Counted from the stretch's first letter, positions 53,531 through 63,225 are shown. The stretch: 64,000 bases of DNA from Priestia taiwanensis (GCF_014638355.1 NZ_BMFK01000001.1:759160-823159), one strand, 5' to 3'. Notes: generated by a model not told the origin, from the sequence alone. Numbers and translations are program-made.

Positions 53531-54073
53531 ATGTGTGCGAGAAGTTTGCAAGCTTTTAATTTACAGCAGTGGATTGAGGAGAACAAAGAATTATTAAAAC
53601 CACCTGTTAACAACAAAGTCATTTGGGAAGATTCTGAGTTTATTGCGATGATTATTGGTGGTCCAAATCGAAGACGCGATTTTCATGTGGATCCATCTGA
53701 TGAGTTCTTTTATCAAATAAAAGGGGATTGTTATGTAGAATGTATTACAGAAACAGGAGAGCGTGAAGTGGTGACAATTAGAGAAGGCGAAGTATTCATG
53801 CTGCCAGCAATGATTCCACATTCTCCACATCGTGTAAAAGATACGTATGGGCTTGTTATTGAAAGAAAGAGGGCAGAAGGAGAGCTAGAAGATTTTGTTT
53901 GGTTTTGCGAGAAGTGTAATGTCGAGATGCACCGTGTAACGGTACAGTTAAATGACATTGAGACACAAGTGAAAAATGCGATTTATAGTTTTAATTCCAG
54001 TGAAGAGATTAGAACGTGTAAGAATTGTGGGCATGTCATGACGGAAGAAGTGGAGGAGTGGAAATGCGTGTAG
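53531..54073 (+). CDS. nbaC: 3-Hydroxyanthranilate 3,4-dioxygenase
   Basis: 180 residues, the size of the bacterial enzyme. It opens the ring of 3-hydroxyanthranilate to 2-amino-3-carboxymuconate semialdehyde (ACMS). Iron ligands H52, E58 and H97 lie in RRRDFHVDPSDEFFY and MIPHSPHR; the substrate arginines R48/R49 and R101 and E111 are at the expected places. The second, rubredoxin-like iron site is shown by C126, C129, C163 and C166. TAGGAGGGA precedes the ATG. First gene of a ten-gene operon; its last 10 bases overlap the next gene. Confidence 0.95.
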   Translation: MCARSLQAFNLQQWIEENKELLKPPVNNKVIWEDSEFIAMIIGGPNRRRDFHVDPSDEFFYQIKGDCYVECITETGEREVVTIREGEVFMLPAMIPHSPHRVKDTYGLVIERKRAEGELEDFVWFCEKCNVEMHRVTVQLNDIETQVKNAIYSFNSSEEIRTCKNCGHVMTEEVEEWKCV

Positions 54074-55098
54074 ATTTCCATACACATATCATTCCAGAAT
54101 ATCTCCCCGATTTTACGGAAAAACATGGTGGTCAGAGATGGCCTACACTGGAAAAGACCTGTGCATGTGGTGCAACTATAATGGTTTCAGGTAAGAATTT
54201 TCGTGACGTGACAGATCAAGTGTGGTGCCCGAAAAAGCGCATAGCCGACATGGACCGTGAAGGAGTAGATATTCAAGTATTATCTCCAATTCCTGTTACG
54301 TTTTCTTACTGGGCCCCCTCAAATCAAGCGTTAGAAATGGCAATGATTCAAAATAATTTCATTGCAGAGACGGTAGCTGAACATCCAACTCGGTTTGTTG
54401 GATTAGGAACAGTCCCTATGCAAGATACAGATGTCGCGATTCAAGAAATGAAACGTTGTATAGAAGAACTTCACTTACATGGTATTGAAATTGGAACGAA
54501 TATTAATGGGAAGAACTTAGATGATCCTTATTTTGTCCCTTTCTTTCAAATGGCAGAAGAATGGAATGTTCCATTATTTATCCACCCTTGGGAGACGTTA
54601 GGGAAAGATCGAATGAATCATCACAACTTTATGTATACAGTAGGGATGCCAAGTGAAACGGCATTAGCTGGTGCTTCGCTAATTTGGAGTGGTGTACTTG
54701 AGAAATTCCCAAAATTAAAAATATGCTTAGCTCACGGTGGTGGATCCTTACCATATATTCTTCCACGATTAGATCAGGGGTGGAATGTATGGCCACATTT
54801 ACGATTAACAACTTATCCACCTAGTTATTATGCAAAGCAATTGTATTTTGACTCGTTAAATTATGATTCAATGAATATTTCATATATGATAAACCGTTTT
54901 GGTCATGAGAAAATTTTGATGGGATCAGATTACCCATTCTTATTAAGAGAAATAGATCCAGGAAAGAATATAGATGACACAATCCAATTAACATCAGACG
55001 AACGGGCGGATTTACTTGGTAAAAATACCTTGCGTTTCTTGAATATTAACCTGAAAAGGAGCACTGAGTATGTTAGTAGCTTACAATCCAGAGAGTAA
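54064..55098 (+). CDS. nbaD: 2-Amino-3-carboxymuconate 6-semialdehyde decarboxylase (ACMSD)
   Basis: 344 residues of the amidohydrolase-2 type. It removes CO2 from ACMS to give 2-aminomuconate semialdehyde, diverting it from quinolinate and NAD. Zinc ligands are visible: the HxH pair in DFHTHII (H6, H8), His in FIHPWE, His in LAHGGGSLPY and Asp in GSDYPF. ATG 54064 overlaps the dioxygenase gene by 10 nt, with GTGGAGGAG upstream; the 13-residue extension is not used. It overlaps the next gene too. Confidence 0.92.
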   Translation: MRVDFHTHIIPEYLPDFTEKHGGQRWPTLEKTCACGATIMVSGKNFRDVTDQVWCPKKRIADMDREGVDIQVLSPIPVTFSYWAPSNQALEMAMIQNNFIAETVAEHPTRFVGLGTVPMQDTDVAIQEMKRCIEELHLHGIEIGTNINGKNLDDPYFVPFFQMAEEWNVPLFIHPWETLGKDRMNHHNFMYTVGMPSETALAGASLIWSGVLEKFPKLKICLAHGGGSLPYILPRLDQGWNVWPHLRLTTYPPSYYAKQLYFDSLNYDSMNISYMINRFGHEKILMGSDYPFLLREIDPGKNIDDTIQLTSDERADLLGKNTLRFLNINLKRSTEYVSSLQSRE

Positions 55099-55543
55099 AT
55101 TAAAAGAATTAGGAATTGAGCTACCTGCCATTCGTCCATCTGTTGGCAACTATGTTAGTTGTGTGAGAACAGGTAATCTATTATTTACTGCTGGGCAAGG
55201 TGTGGATCAGTATCATGGAAAGTTAGGTAAAGAATTGCATGTACAAGATGGGTATATGGCAGCTCGTCTCTGTATGTTGAATTTATTAAGCGTTATCCGT
55301 CACGAACTTGGAGATTTAAACAAGGTGAAGCGAATCGTGAAAATACTTGGATTTGTGAATAGCGCAGAAGACTTTACGAGTCAGCCTAAAGTGTTGGACG
55401 GTGCATCTGACTTACTTGTGGAGGTGTTTGGTGAGAAGGGGAAGCATGGGAGATCTGCTGTTGGAATGGCACAACTACCAAATAATACAGCTGTTGAAAT
55501 CGAAATGATCGTAGAAATCGTTAGTGAGGAGGCATGTGAATGA
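55070..55543 (+). CDS. nbaF: RidA/YjgF-family protein, probable 2-aminomuconate deaminase
   Basis: 157 residues, about 25 longer than RidA. The trimeric fold has the usual LLFTAGQGVDQY, RLCMLNLLSVIRHELGDL and KILGFVNSAEDF segments and a C-terminal AVGMAQLPNNTAVEIEM. Deamination of 2-aminomuconate to 4-oxalocrotonate is done by a RidA-type protein in other bacteria. The operon place after the decarboxylase supports this; a general RidA role cannot be excluded. It overlaps the ACMSD gene by 29 nt (AAAGGAG site). Confidence 0.8.
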   Translation: MLVAYNPESKLKELGIELPAIRPSVGNYVSCVRTGNLLFTAGQGVDQYHGKLGKELHVQDGYMAARLCMLNLLSVIRHELGDLNKVKRIVKILGFVNSAEDFTSQPKVLDGASDLLVEVFGEKGKHGRSAVGMAQLPNNTAVEIEMIVEIVSEEACE

Positions 55544-56994
55544 AGACAATTCCAATCGTGAGGGATGCGAAATTATTCATTGACGGAGAATATGTAGATG
55601 CCATTTCTGGTGATAGTTTTGATAGCATAAACCCTGCGACGAATGAACGATTAGCTTCAGTAGCGAATGCCGGAGTAGAAGATGTGAAACGAGCTATTAC
55701 ATGTGCGAAAGAAGCTTTTGATTGTGGTAGATGGAGTAAGATTTCAGTAGAAGAGCGCTCTGCTATTTTATGCCGCATGTCGGATTTAATTATTGCAAAG
55801 ATGGAAGAAATTGCACTAGTCGAAACGTTAGACGTAGGGAAACCAATTAAAGAAAGTATTGGGTTTGATATTCCGCGTGCAGCTCAAAACTTTCGCTTTT
55901 TCGCGGAAATGGCGAAATACATTGTACACGAACATTATGATCAAACCAATTTTATGTCTTATGCAAAGTATGCACCAGCTGGTGTAACGAGTTTAATTAT
56001 TCCTTGGAATTTACCATTTATGCAGATGACATGGAAAGTCTCTGCTGCATTAGCGGCAGGTAATACGGTTGTAATCAAGCCAGCATCTTACACACCACTA
56101 AGTGCTGTTATGCTTGGAGAAATTGCAAATGAAGCTGGACTGCCAAAAGGCGTGCTAAATATTATTACCGGTCCAGGAAGTACAGTCGGAACTGCCATGA
56201 CGAATCATCCATCTGTTCGAAGAATTTCTTTTGTTGGTGAAAGTAATACCGGAAAGACAATTATGAAAAATGCAGCTAACAACTTAATACCTGTCTCATT
56301 AGAATTAGGTGGAAAGTCAGCTAATATCGTATTTGAAGATGCTGATATTGATGAAGCGGTAAAAGGTTCAATTGAAGCTATCTATCGAAATCAAGGAGAG
56401 ATTTGCTTAGCAGGTTCGCGTTTACTCGTACAAGAAAGTATTTATGATCTCTTTTTAGAGAAATTCGTACATGCAACTCGTAACATAAAAGTTGGAGATC
56501 CACTTGATTTAGCTACAGAAATGGGAGCACTTGTGTCAGAAAGCCACCTACAATCGGTTCATCGTCATGTAGAAGTCGGTATTGATGAAGGCGCTAAATT
56601 AGCATACGGTGGTAAAAGGGTTACTGGATTAGCGCGCGGGAATTTTTATGAGCCAACGGTTTTATATGATGTGTCCAATAAGATGCGTGTAGCACAAGAG
56701 GAAATTTTCGGTCCAGTCGTCGTTATTATTCCATTTAAGACAGAAGAAGAAGCAATTGAAATAGCGAATGACTCTATTTATGGTCTAGCAGGTGTTGTAT
56801 GGACGAATGATATACGCAGAGCTAAGCGAGTGACCGCAACAGTGGATGCTGGATTATTATGGGTGAATTGTTGGTATATTCGAGACTTACGAACGCCATT
56901 TGGTGGGACAAAAGCAAGTGGTATCGGTCGTGAAGGTGGTAGGCATAGTTTTGAATTTTATACAGAAGCGAAGACAATTACGATGAAATTGTAG
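55540..56994 (+). CDS. nbaE: 2-Aminomuconic semialdehyde dehydrogenase
   Basis: 484 residues of the ALDH superfamily. The catalytic set is N157 (IPWNLPF), E255 (LELGGKS) and C289 (NQGEICLAGSR). It oxidises 2-aminomuconate 6-semialdehyde (and 2-hydroxymuconate semialdehyde) with NAD. AGLLWVNCWYIRDLRTPFGG near the C-terminus is typical of the hydroxymuconic semialdehyde dehydrogenase group. The start overlaps the deaminase stop in ATGA, so the pair is co-translated. Confidence 0.92.
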   Translation: MKTIPIVRDAKLFIDGEYVDAISGDSFDSINPATNERLASVANAGVEDVKRAITCAKEAFDCGRWSKISVEERSAILCRMSDLIIAKMEEIALVETLDVGKPIKESIGFDIPRAAQNFRFFAEMAKYIVHEHYDQTNFMSYAKYAPAGVTSLIIPWNLPFMQMTWKVSAALAAGNTVVIKPASYTPLSAVMLGEIANEAGLPKGVLNIITGPGSTVGTAMTNHPSVRRISFVGESNTGKTIMKNAANNLIPVSLELGGKSANIVFEDADIDEAVKGSIEAIYRNQGEICLAGSRLLVQESIYDLFLEKFVHATRNIKVGDPLDLATEMGALVSESHLQSVHRHVEVGIDEGAKLAYGGKRVTGLARGNFYEPTVLYDVSNKMRVAQEEIFGPVVVIIPFKTEEEAIEIANDSIYGLAGVVWTNDIRRAKRVTATVDAGLLWVNCWYIRDLRTPFGGTKASGIGREGGRHSFEFYTEAKTITMKL

Positions 56995-57017
56995 CGAAGA
57001 AGAGAAGGGAGATACAT

Positions 57018-57797
57018 ATGCAGACGAGCATACGTAAATTAGCGGAAGAGCTACTAGAAGCAGAAAAGCATTGCAAAACTATTGAGCCTCTGACAATGAC
57101 ACATAGCAATTTAACAATAGAGGATGCTTATTTTATTCAACTTGAAGTTGCTAAGCAGAAACTCGAAGAGGGTAGAAGAGTTATCGGGAAAAAGGTCGGC
57201 CTTACAAGTAAAGCGATGCAGATAATGCTTGGTGTTGATGAGCCAGACTACGGACATTTATTTGACGATATGCTTATTGAAAATAATGAAAGCGTATCCA
57301 TGGGTAATTTGATCAGCCCTAAGGTTGAAGCAGAAATAGGATTTATGTTGAAAGAAGATTTAGTAGGTCCGAATGTCACGTATATAGATGTTTTAATGGC
57401 TACAGATTACGTTGTACCTACTATTGAAGTTATCGATAGTCGTATTCGCGATTGGAAGATACGTTTGATCGATACAGTTGCAGATAACGGTTCTTCAGCG
57501 AAAGTTGTAGTAGGAGATAAATCTAGAGCGATAGATGAACTTGATTTACGAAATACAAGCATGACTCTCTACAAAAATAGTCATATCGTAGAGACAGGCG
57601 CTGGTGCAGCCGCTCTTGGTCATCCAGCTCATGCTGTAGCTTGGTTAGCAAATAAATTACACACATTTAATCGTTCTTTAAAAGCCGGAGAATTAATCTT
57701 GCCAGGTGCACTATCGGCTGCAGTTCCTGTTAAAAAAGGTGATCAAATCGTTGCTACTTTTGGAGGATTAGGTTCGGTATCAGTGGAATTTCAGTAG
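57018..57797 (+). CDS. dmpE: 2-Oxopent-4-enoate hydratase
   Basis: 259 residues. VIGKKVGLTSKAMQIMLGVDEPDYGHLF, SPKVEAEIGFML, and EVIDSRIRDWKI follow the DmpE/MhpD/XylJ pattern. It adds water to 2-oxopent-4-enoate to give 4-hydroxy-2-oxovalerate with a divalent metal. The related gene at 59744 carries the decarboxylase version (IDSRYENF), which supports assigning this one to the hydratase. It follows the dehydrogenase gene by 23 bp. Confidence 0.88.
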   Translation: MQTSIRKLAEELLEAEKHCKTIEPLTMTHSNLTIEDAYFIQLEVAKQKLEEGRRVIGKKVGLTSKAMQIMLGVDEPDYGHLFDDMLIENNESVSMGNLISPKVEAEIGFMLKEDLVGPNVTYIDVLMATDYVVPTIEVIDSRIRDWKIRLIDTVADNGSSAKVVVGDKSRAIDELDLRNTSMTLYKNSHIVETGAGAAALGHPAHAVAWLANKLHTFNRSLKAGELILPGALSAAVPVKKGDQIVATFGGLGSVSVEFQ

Positions 57798-57819
57798 TGA
57801 TAGAAAGGAGGGCTAACAG

Positions 57820-58695
57820 GTGGAGAAAGTAAAGGTTGCTATTATTGGTAGTGGAAATATCGGAACAGATTTAATGTATAAGCTGAAAGATAATCGTTTC
57901 TTAGAATTAACAATGGTTATTGGGATTGATTCAACATCGGATGGATTGAAACGAGCGGTAGAAATGGGAGTTCGTACGTGTAGTGATGGCCTGGAATCTT
58001 TACTTGATGATATGTCGTTTGCACGTATTATTTTTGATGCCTCTTCTGCTAAAGCTCATAAAAAACATGCTGAGTTATTAAAAGATACACCTATCAAGTT
58101 AATTGATTTGACTCCCGCAGCGTTAGGTCCATTTGTTGTTCCATCTGTAAATCTTCACCACCACCTGGATAAGGAAAATTTAAATATGGTTACATGTGGG
58201 GGGCAAGCTACAATTCCAATTGTGCATGCGATTAACGAAGTAGCTGACGTTTCATACGCAGAAATTGTTGCAACAATTTCAAGCGCAAGTGCTGGTCCTG
58301 GGACGAGAGCAAATATTGATGAATTTACAATGACGACAAAGCGAGCACTTGAAGAAGTAGGTGGTGCTGATTGTGGCAAAGCAATTATTCTTTTAAATCC
58401 AGCAAATCCACCAATTTTAATGAGAAATACAGTTTACTGTGAAGTAAAGAAAGTTGATGAAGAGAAAATAATAGAGGCTATTAAGAAAATAGCTAATACG
58501 ATACAAGAATATGTTCCTGGATATCGTTTGAAGTTAGAACCGTTGCTTGAAGAAAGTCGTGTAACAGTATTTATCGAAGTAGAAGGAGCCGGAGATTATT
58601 TTCCGGTATATGCAGGGAACTTGGATATTATGACAGCTGCGGCAGTAAAGGTCGGAGAAATGTATGCAAAATATTTAGTATCGGTGTCCCATTAA
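57820..58695 (+). CDS. dmpF: Acylating acetaldehyde dehydrogenase
   Basis: 291 residues. [17 protein letters not shown] is the NAD-binding loop, and the nucleophile C126 is in [33 protein letters not shown] is family-typical. It converts acetaldehyde, CoA and NAD to acetyl-CoA, and forms a channelling complex with the aldolase encoded next. The start is GTG with AAAGGAGGGCT upstream. It is 22 bp after the hydratase gene. Confidence 0.93.
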   Translation: MEKVKVAIIGSGNIGTDLMYKLKDNRFLELTMVIGIDSTSDGLKRAVEMGVRTCSDGLESLLDDMSFARIIFDASSAKAHKKHAELLKDTPIKLIDLTPAALGPFVVPSVNLHHHLDKENLNMVTCGGQATIPIVHAINEVADVSYAEIVATISSASAGPGTRANIDEFTMTTKRALEEVGGADCGKAIILLNPANPPILMRNTVYCEVKKVDEEKIIEAIKKIANTIQEYVPGYRLKLEPLLEESRVTVFIEVEGAGDYFPVYAGNLDIMTAAAVKVGEMYAKYLVSVSH

Positions 58696-58712
58696 AAGGA
58701 GGTGGTAGTAGC

Positions 58713-59747
58713 ATGAAACGTCATAGTGATAAGCCTATTAAACTAACAGAAGTTTGCTTAAGAGATGGTAGCCATGTCGTACGCCATCAATATAGTGTGG
58801 AACAAGTTGTTACAGTCGCAAAAGCATTAGACGATGCTGGTGTTCCATACATTGAAGTAAGTCACGGTGATGGGCTTGGCGGCTCTACGCTACAATATGG
58901 CAAGTCCCTTGTTGATGAAATGACTTTAATTGAAGAAGCAAGTAAGGTTTGTACGAATGCAAAGATATCTACACTGTTACTTCCAGGTATCGGAACTGTT
59001 CATGACTTACGGGAAGCATACAAAAGAGGTGCAGGATTAGTAAGAGTTGCAACGCATGTTACAGAAGCAGATGTCGCGGAGCAGCACATTTCGTTTGCCC
59101 GTGAATTAGGAATGGAAGTACATGGCTTTTTAATGATGGCCCATTCAGCACCTGTAAGTAAATTAGTAGAACAGGCAAACTTAATGGAGCAATACGGTGC
59201 TGGAGCAGTATATATAACAGATTCTGCGGGAGCGTTGCTTCCTAGCGAAGTGAAAGAACGTGTAAAAGCATTGCGTGAATCTTTGAATATTGAAATAGGG
59301 TTTCATGCACATAATAATCTGTCCTTAGCAGTAGCAAACACGCTCGTAGCAATCGAAGAAGGAGCGACGCGAATCGACGGGAGTGTGAGATGCTTAGGTG
59401 CGGGTGCAGGAAATACACAAACAGAAGTGTTAGTTGCTGTATTAAACAGAATGGGTATGAATTTGGGTATTGACTTATATAAAATAATGGATATTGCAGA
59501 GGAAATAATAGGACCGATCTTACCAAGTTCTCAGGAGATTAAAAAAGGAAGTTTAACGCTCGGGTATGCAGGGGTATATTCTAGTTTTCTTTTATTCGCA
59601 GAACGTGCAGGAAAAAAATATGGAATTGATCCTAGAGATATTTTAATAGAGCTAGGGAGAAGAAAAGCAGTTGGAGGGCAAGAAGATATGATTGTAGATG
59701 TAACATCAGAGCTAGTAAAACAGAAAGTAGAGGTGATAAATAGATGA
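58713..59747 (+). CDS. dmpG: 4-Hydroxy-2-oxovalerate aldolase
   Basis: 344 residues of the DmpG/MhpE DRE-TIM family. CLRDGSHVVRHQYS holds the metal Asp and the catalytic Arg and His (R17, D18, H21). The metal histidines are H198 and H200 in IGFHAHNNLSLAVANT. The C-terminal domain (about 285-344) is the interface to the acetaldehyde dehydrogenase. It splits 4-hydroxy-2-oxovalerate into pyruvate and acetaldehyde. AAAGGAGGTGG precedes the ATG; its stop overlaps the next start (ATGA). Confidence 0.95.
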   Translation: MKRHSDKPIKLTEVCLRDGSHVVRHQYSVEQVVTVAKALDDAGVPYIEVSHGDGLGGSTLQYGKSLVDEMTLIEEASKVCTNAKISTLLLPGIGTVHDLREAYKRGAGLVRVATHVTEADVAEQHISFARELGMEVHGFLMMAHSAPVSKLVEQANLMEQYGAGAVYITDSAGALLPSEVKERVKALRESLNIEIGFHAHNNLSLAVANTLVAIEEGATRIDGSVRCLGAGAGNTQTEVLVAVLNRMGMNLGIDLYKIMDIAEEIIGPILPSSQEIKKGSLTLGYAGVYSSFLLFAERAGKKYGIDPRDILIELGRRKAVGGQEDMIVDVTSELVKQKVEVINR

Positions 59748-60532
59748 GGCTTGCACAAGGAATAGACAAAGAGATTGTTGATACGCTTTTGTATGCACAA
59801 AAAGAAGGAAAGACTATTACAAAATTTACAGACCAATATCCTGAATTAACAATAAATGGTGCGTATGATATCCAACACCAATTAATTGAAACATATATGC
59901 GTACAGGAGTGAAGCGAATAGGAGTGAAGCTTGGTTTAACAAGCAAAGCGAAACAAAAAATGATTGGGATAAATGAAGCAATTTACGGTTATCTTTTGCA
60001 CAATATGCTTGCATATGAGTGGGAACCAATCGATGGGAGAAAATTAATTCATCCAAAAGCAGAGCCTGAGATTGCCTTTATTATGGGCGAGGATTTGCAA
60101 GGAACAACGATTACTGCAAAAGATGTACTACATGTCACAGCATATGTTGCCCCAGCTATCGAAATAATTGATAGTAGGTATGAGAATTTTCGTTTTCTAC
60201 TCCCAGATGTAATTGCCGATAACTGTTCTTCTTCTGCATTTATTCTTGGAAGTAAATGGATCAAACCATCTGCATTAAAGATAGAGCAAGAAGGGGTTGT
60301 TATGACAAAGAATGGGGAAGTACAAACAGTAGGAGCAGGAGCTGCGGTACTTAATCATCCAGCTGAGGCAGTAGCTTGGGCTGTGAATAAATTAGGAGAG
60401 CGAAATGATGGACTGAAGAAAGGCGAGATTGTTCTTTCGGGTGCTTTAACAGAAGCTATTGCCTTTGGACACAGAGATACAGTAATTGCTCAGTTTTCGT
60501 CATTAGGTAGCATATCTTTTCATTGTAAATAA
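59744..60532 (+). CDS. dmpH: 4-Oxalocrotonate (2-oxo-3-hexenedioate) decarboxylase
   Basis: 262 residues, a relative of the hydratase at 57018. VKRIGVKLGLTSKAKQKMIGINEAIYGYLLHN and EIIDSRYENFRFLLPDVIADNCSS match the decarboxylase branch (DmpH/XylI/NbaG). It decarboxylates 2-oxo-3-hexenedioate to 2-oxopent-4-enoate, the substrate of the hydratase. The pair commonly act as a complex. ATGA overlap with the aldolase gene. Confidence 0.88.
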   Translation: MRLAQGIDKEIVDTLLYAQKEGKTITKFTDQYPELTINGAYDIQHQLIETYMRTGVKRIGVKLGLTSKAKQKMIGINEAIYGYLLHNMLAYEWEPIDGRKLIHPKAEPEIAFIMGEDLQGTTITAKDVLHVTAYVAPAIEIIDSRYENFRFLLPDVIADNCSSSAFILGSKWIKPSALKIEQEGVVMTKNGEVQTVGAGAAVLNHPAEAVAWAVNKLGERNDGLKKGEIVLSGALTEAIAFGHRDTVIAQFSSLGSISFHCK

Positions 60533-60554
60533 GAAAGAAATAGGAGATTAGGAG

Positions 60555-60743
60555 ATGCCAGTTATTCATATACACATGTTAGAAGGAAGAAGTGAAGATC
60601 AAATAATCAGATTCATGGAAGAAATAACGTGCATCACCGTGGAACGACTAAAAGTAAAGGAAGATCAAGTACGTATCATCATTCATGAAATTCCACCTTC
60701 GCGATGGGCAGTTGCAGGGCAAGTGAAAGTAAATAAGAAATAA
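60555..60743 (+). CDS. 4-Oxalocrotonate tautomerase
   Basis: 62 residues with the catalytic N-terminal proline after the initiator Met (MPVIHIHMLEGRSEDQ). The EEITCITVERLKVKEDQVRIIIHEIPPSRWAVAG part matches the family, with R and W residues typical of the active site. It isomerises the enol 2-hydroxymuconate to its keto form before decarboxylation. It is 22 bp after the decarboxylase gene with TAGGAGATTAGGAG upstream. Confidence 0.9.
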   Translation: MPVIHIHMLEGRSEDQIIRFMEEITCITVERLKVKEDQVRIIIHEIPPSRWAVAGQVKVNKK

Positions 60744-60775
60744 AGAGATGAAAAACGACTTGAGGGGGAAAAGGA

Positions 60776-62197
60776 ATGAAAGACAATAATCACTTTCAAG
60801 ATATTATGGATAGAGAAAAAGGGTTAAGTCGAAGCCTGAAAACATCCCAGTTAACGATGATTGCAATTGGGGGCGCAATCGGTACTGGATTATTCTTAGG
60901 AAGTGGATTAGCAATCGGTACAGCTGGACCGAGTGTTATTTTAAGCTATGCTATAGGTGCAATTATCGCTTTGTTATTGATGGGATGCTTAGCAGAAATG
61001 ACAGTTGCCCATCCTACTTCTGGATCATTTGGGGCGTATGCAGAACGTTATCTTAATCCATGGTCTGGGTTTACTGTTCGGTATTCATATTGGTTTAGTT
61101 TGGTGTGTGCAATTGGTACAGAGGTAACAGCTGTGGCCATTTATATGAAACATTGGTTCCCAACTGTGCCAGGGTTTGTTTGGATACTACTTTTCTCCGG
61201 GTTATTATTATTTGTTAATGCCACTAGCGTTAATATGTTTGGTGCGGTTGAGTATTGGTTTTCATTTATTAAGCTTGTAGCAATTGCAGCATTTATTATT
61301 TTAGCTATGTACGTTATCGTTGGCAGTGATAATTCCTCTAGTATCGGTATAGTGAACTTAACAAATGATGGCGGTTTCTTCCCAAATGGTATTTGGGGCA
61401 TGTGGATTGCTATTTTTATTTCCTTATTTAGTTATTTAAGTATTGAAATGATTGCGGTTAGTGCAGGAGAGGCGAAGGAGCCTGACAAAGCTGTACCAAT
61501 TGCGCTAAAATCTGCAGTTATTCGCTTAATTGTCTTCTATTTATTAACATTAACACTTATGTTGATGATTGTTCCATGGTCAATGGCTGGTACGGATAAG
61601 AGTCCCTTTGTAAAAGTAATGGAACTGCTTAATATTCCAGGGGCAGCAGGAATTATGAATTTTGTTATATTAATCGCGGCTTTATCCGCAATGAATAGTC
61701 AATTATATATATCTACTCGTATGATGTTCTCCTTATCAAGGGCAGGTTATGCACCAAAAGCATTCGGAAAGTTAAGCAAAAAGAATGTTCCAACACTAGC
61801 GCTAGCTACTTCAGCTATAGGGATTGCAATTGCAACACTCTATACCATTTTCTCTCCAGATACCGCATTTATGACGATGATTTCCATTTCCAGCTTTGGT
61901 GCTATGTTCGCGTGGTTTATGATTTTCGTTACACATTTGGCTTTTCGTAAAAAGTGGGATGCAATGGGCGGACGGAAACTGCCAGTGAGAATGATTGGTT
62001 ATCCGTATTTAACAATCATTGGTGCATTATTATTAGTATCTGTTGTGTTATCAACTTGGTTTTCCGATATGTTCAAAGACACGCTCATTTTAGGATTCCC
62101 GTGGTTAATCTTTATTTCTATTGCATATATCATTTGGAAGAAAGTAAATGATAAAAAGATTACAACAGATGTTGGTAAGAAAGATCAGAGTCTATAG
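60776..62197 (+). CDS. Amino acid permease (APC superfamily)
   Basis: 473 residues with twelve membrane helices. TMIAIGGAIGTGLFLGSG is the first-helix substrate motif of the AAT family. Helix 3 loop and EAKEPDKAVPIALKSAV are also typical. It is the last gene of the operon, so it may import kynurenine, 3-hydroxykynurenine, tryptophan or another aromatic amino acid; the substrate is inferred from position only. GAGGGGGAAAAGG precedes the ATG. A perfect terminator follows. Confidence 0.9.
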   Translation: MKDNNHFQDIMDREKGLSRSLKTSQLTMIAIGGAIGTGLFLGSGLAIGTAGPSVILSYAIGAIIALLLMGCLAEMTVAHPTSGSFGAYAERYLNPWSGFTVRYSYWFSLVCAIGTEVTAVAIYMKHWFPTVPGFVWILLFSGLLLFVNATSVNMFGAVEYWFSFIKLVAIAAFIILAMYVIVGSDNSSSIGIVNLTNDGGFFPNGIWGMWIAIFISLFSYLSIEMIAVSAGEAKEPDKAVPIALKSAVIRLIVFYLLTLTLMLMIVPWSMAGTDKSPFVKVMELLNIPGAAGIMNFVILIAALSAMNSQLYISTRMMFSLSRAGYAPKAFGKLSKKNVPTLALATSAIGIAIATLYTIFSPDTAFMTMISISSFGAMFAWFMIFVTHLAFRKKWDAMGGRKLPVRMIGYPYLTIIGALLLVSVVLSTWFSDMFKDTLILGFPWLIFISIAYIIWKKVNDKKITTDVGKKDQSL

Positions 62198-62221
62198 TAG
62201 TCTTATATGTAAACGCATTCG

Positions 62222-62256
62222 AAGATAATCGTTCATGAACGATTATCTTTTTTATT
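62222..62256 (+). terminator. Terminator of the 3-hydroxyanthranilate operon
   Basis: AAGATAATCGTT pairs perfectly with AACGATTATCTT around CATG, followed by TTTTATTT. Confidence 0.9.
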
Positions 62257-62347
62257 TGTATATAAATTAATGTTAAAATTTCACTTCAATTGATGCTATA
62301 ATTTTTACAAATTGAATGATTAGTATAGGGATAACTAGGGGGATGGG

Positions 62348-63223
62348 ATGATGACAAAAGAATATCCAAAGAGAGAAACGTATCTTTACAATGAGAATAA
62401 GATACAGATTGAATACTCCATTATAGGAACTGGCGAACCAATCTTATTATTTCATGGTGGACATTCTAATTGCCAAGAAGAGTTTGGTTACAAGGAAATT
62501 TTAGAAAATGGATATTGTATCATCACACCTTCTAGAGCTGGTTATGGAGAAACATCCTATATAATAGGTGAGACGCTACAAACAGCCATACAAGCATATG
62601 CAAAACTACTAGAGCATTTACAGTTAGACAAAGTCCATGTGATTGCCGTTTCAGCTGGTGGACCGAGTGGTATTTTCTTTGCATCATGCTATCCAGAACG
62701 TGTAAAAAGCCTTACGCTGCAATCGGCAGTGACAAAAGAGTGGCTTACTTCAAAAGATAAAGAATATAAAGTAGCAAAAATGCTATTTCATCCTTCTGTA
62801 GAGAAATATACATGGAAGGTAATGAATACGTTTAATACTTTATTTCCACGATTTATTTTCAAGCAAATGGTGCCTTCTTTTAGTACACTCCCATATACAG
62901 AAGTAACAACATATATAGAAGAAGATATAGAGATGATTCGACAGATGAATAGTCGCCAACGTTCTGGACGAGGTTTCATGTTAGATTTGATGCAAACGGG
63001 GGATATATCAAATCTGGATTTACAACGTATTACGTGTCCAACGCTAATTTTGCATAGTAAGAATGATCATGCTGTGCAAATGGAACATCCTAATCATGCT
63101 CATGCTTATATCCCTAATTCAACGCTTTGTATATTGGATACATGGGGACATCTAATTTGGCTTGGAAAGGGATCAGAGAAAACGCATGAAGAGCTTATAG
63201 CCTTTTTGAAGAAGAGCAAATAA
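62348..63223 (+). CDS. Alpha/beta hydrolase
   Basis: 291 residues. LLFHGGHSNCQEEFGY is the oxyanion region, VIAVSAGGPSGIFFA the nucleophile elbow (Ser102), the acid is in LILHSKNDHAV and the His in DTWGHLIWLG. The elbow GxSxG is A-V-S-A-G, a variant form. It hydrolyses an ester or amide of unknown type. GGGGGATGG precedes the ATG. It has its own terminator and probably its own promoter, since a terminator separates it from the operon upstream. Confidence 0.82.
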   Translation: MMTKEYPKRETYLYNENKIQIEYSIIGTGEPILLFHGGHSNCQEEFGYKEILENGYCIITPSRAGYGETSYIIGETLQTAIQAYAKLLEHLQLDKVHVIAVSAGGPSGIFFASCYPERVKSLTLQSAVTKEWLTSKDKEYKVAKMLFHPSVEKYTWKVMNTFNTLFPRFIFKQMVPSFSTLPYTEVTTYIEEDIEMIRQMNSRQRSGRGFMLDLMQTGDISNLDLQRITCPTLILHSKNDHAVQMEHPNHAHAYIPNSTLCILDTWGHLIWLGKGSEKTHEELIAFLKKSK

Positions 63224-63225
63224 AC

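Noticed and set aside
57018..57797. Assigning this protein as the oxalocrotonate decarboxylase
   Set aside because: IDSRIRDW and the GVDEPDYGHLF segment match the hydratase branch; the decarboxylase pattern is in the 59744-60532 protein.
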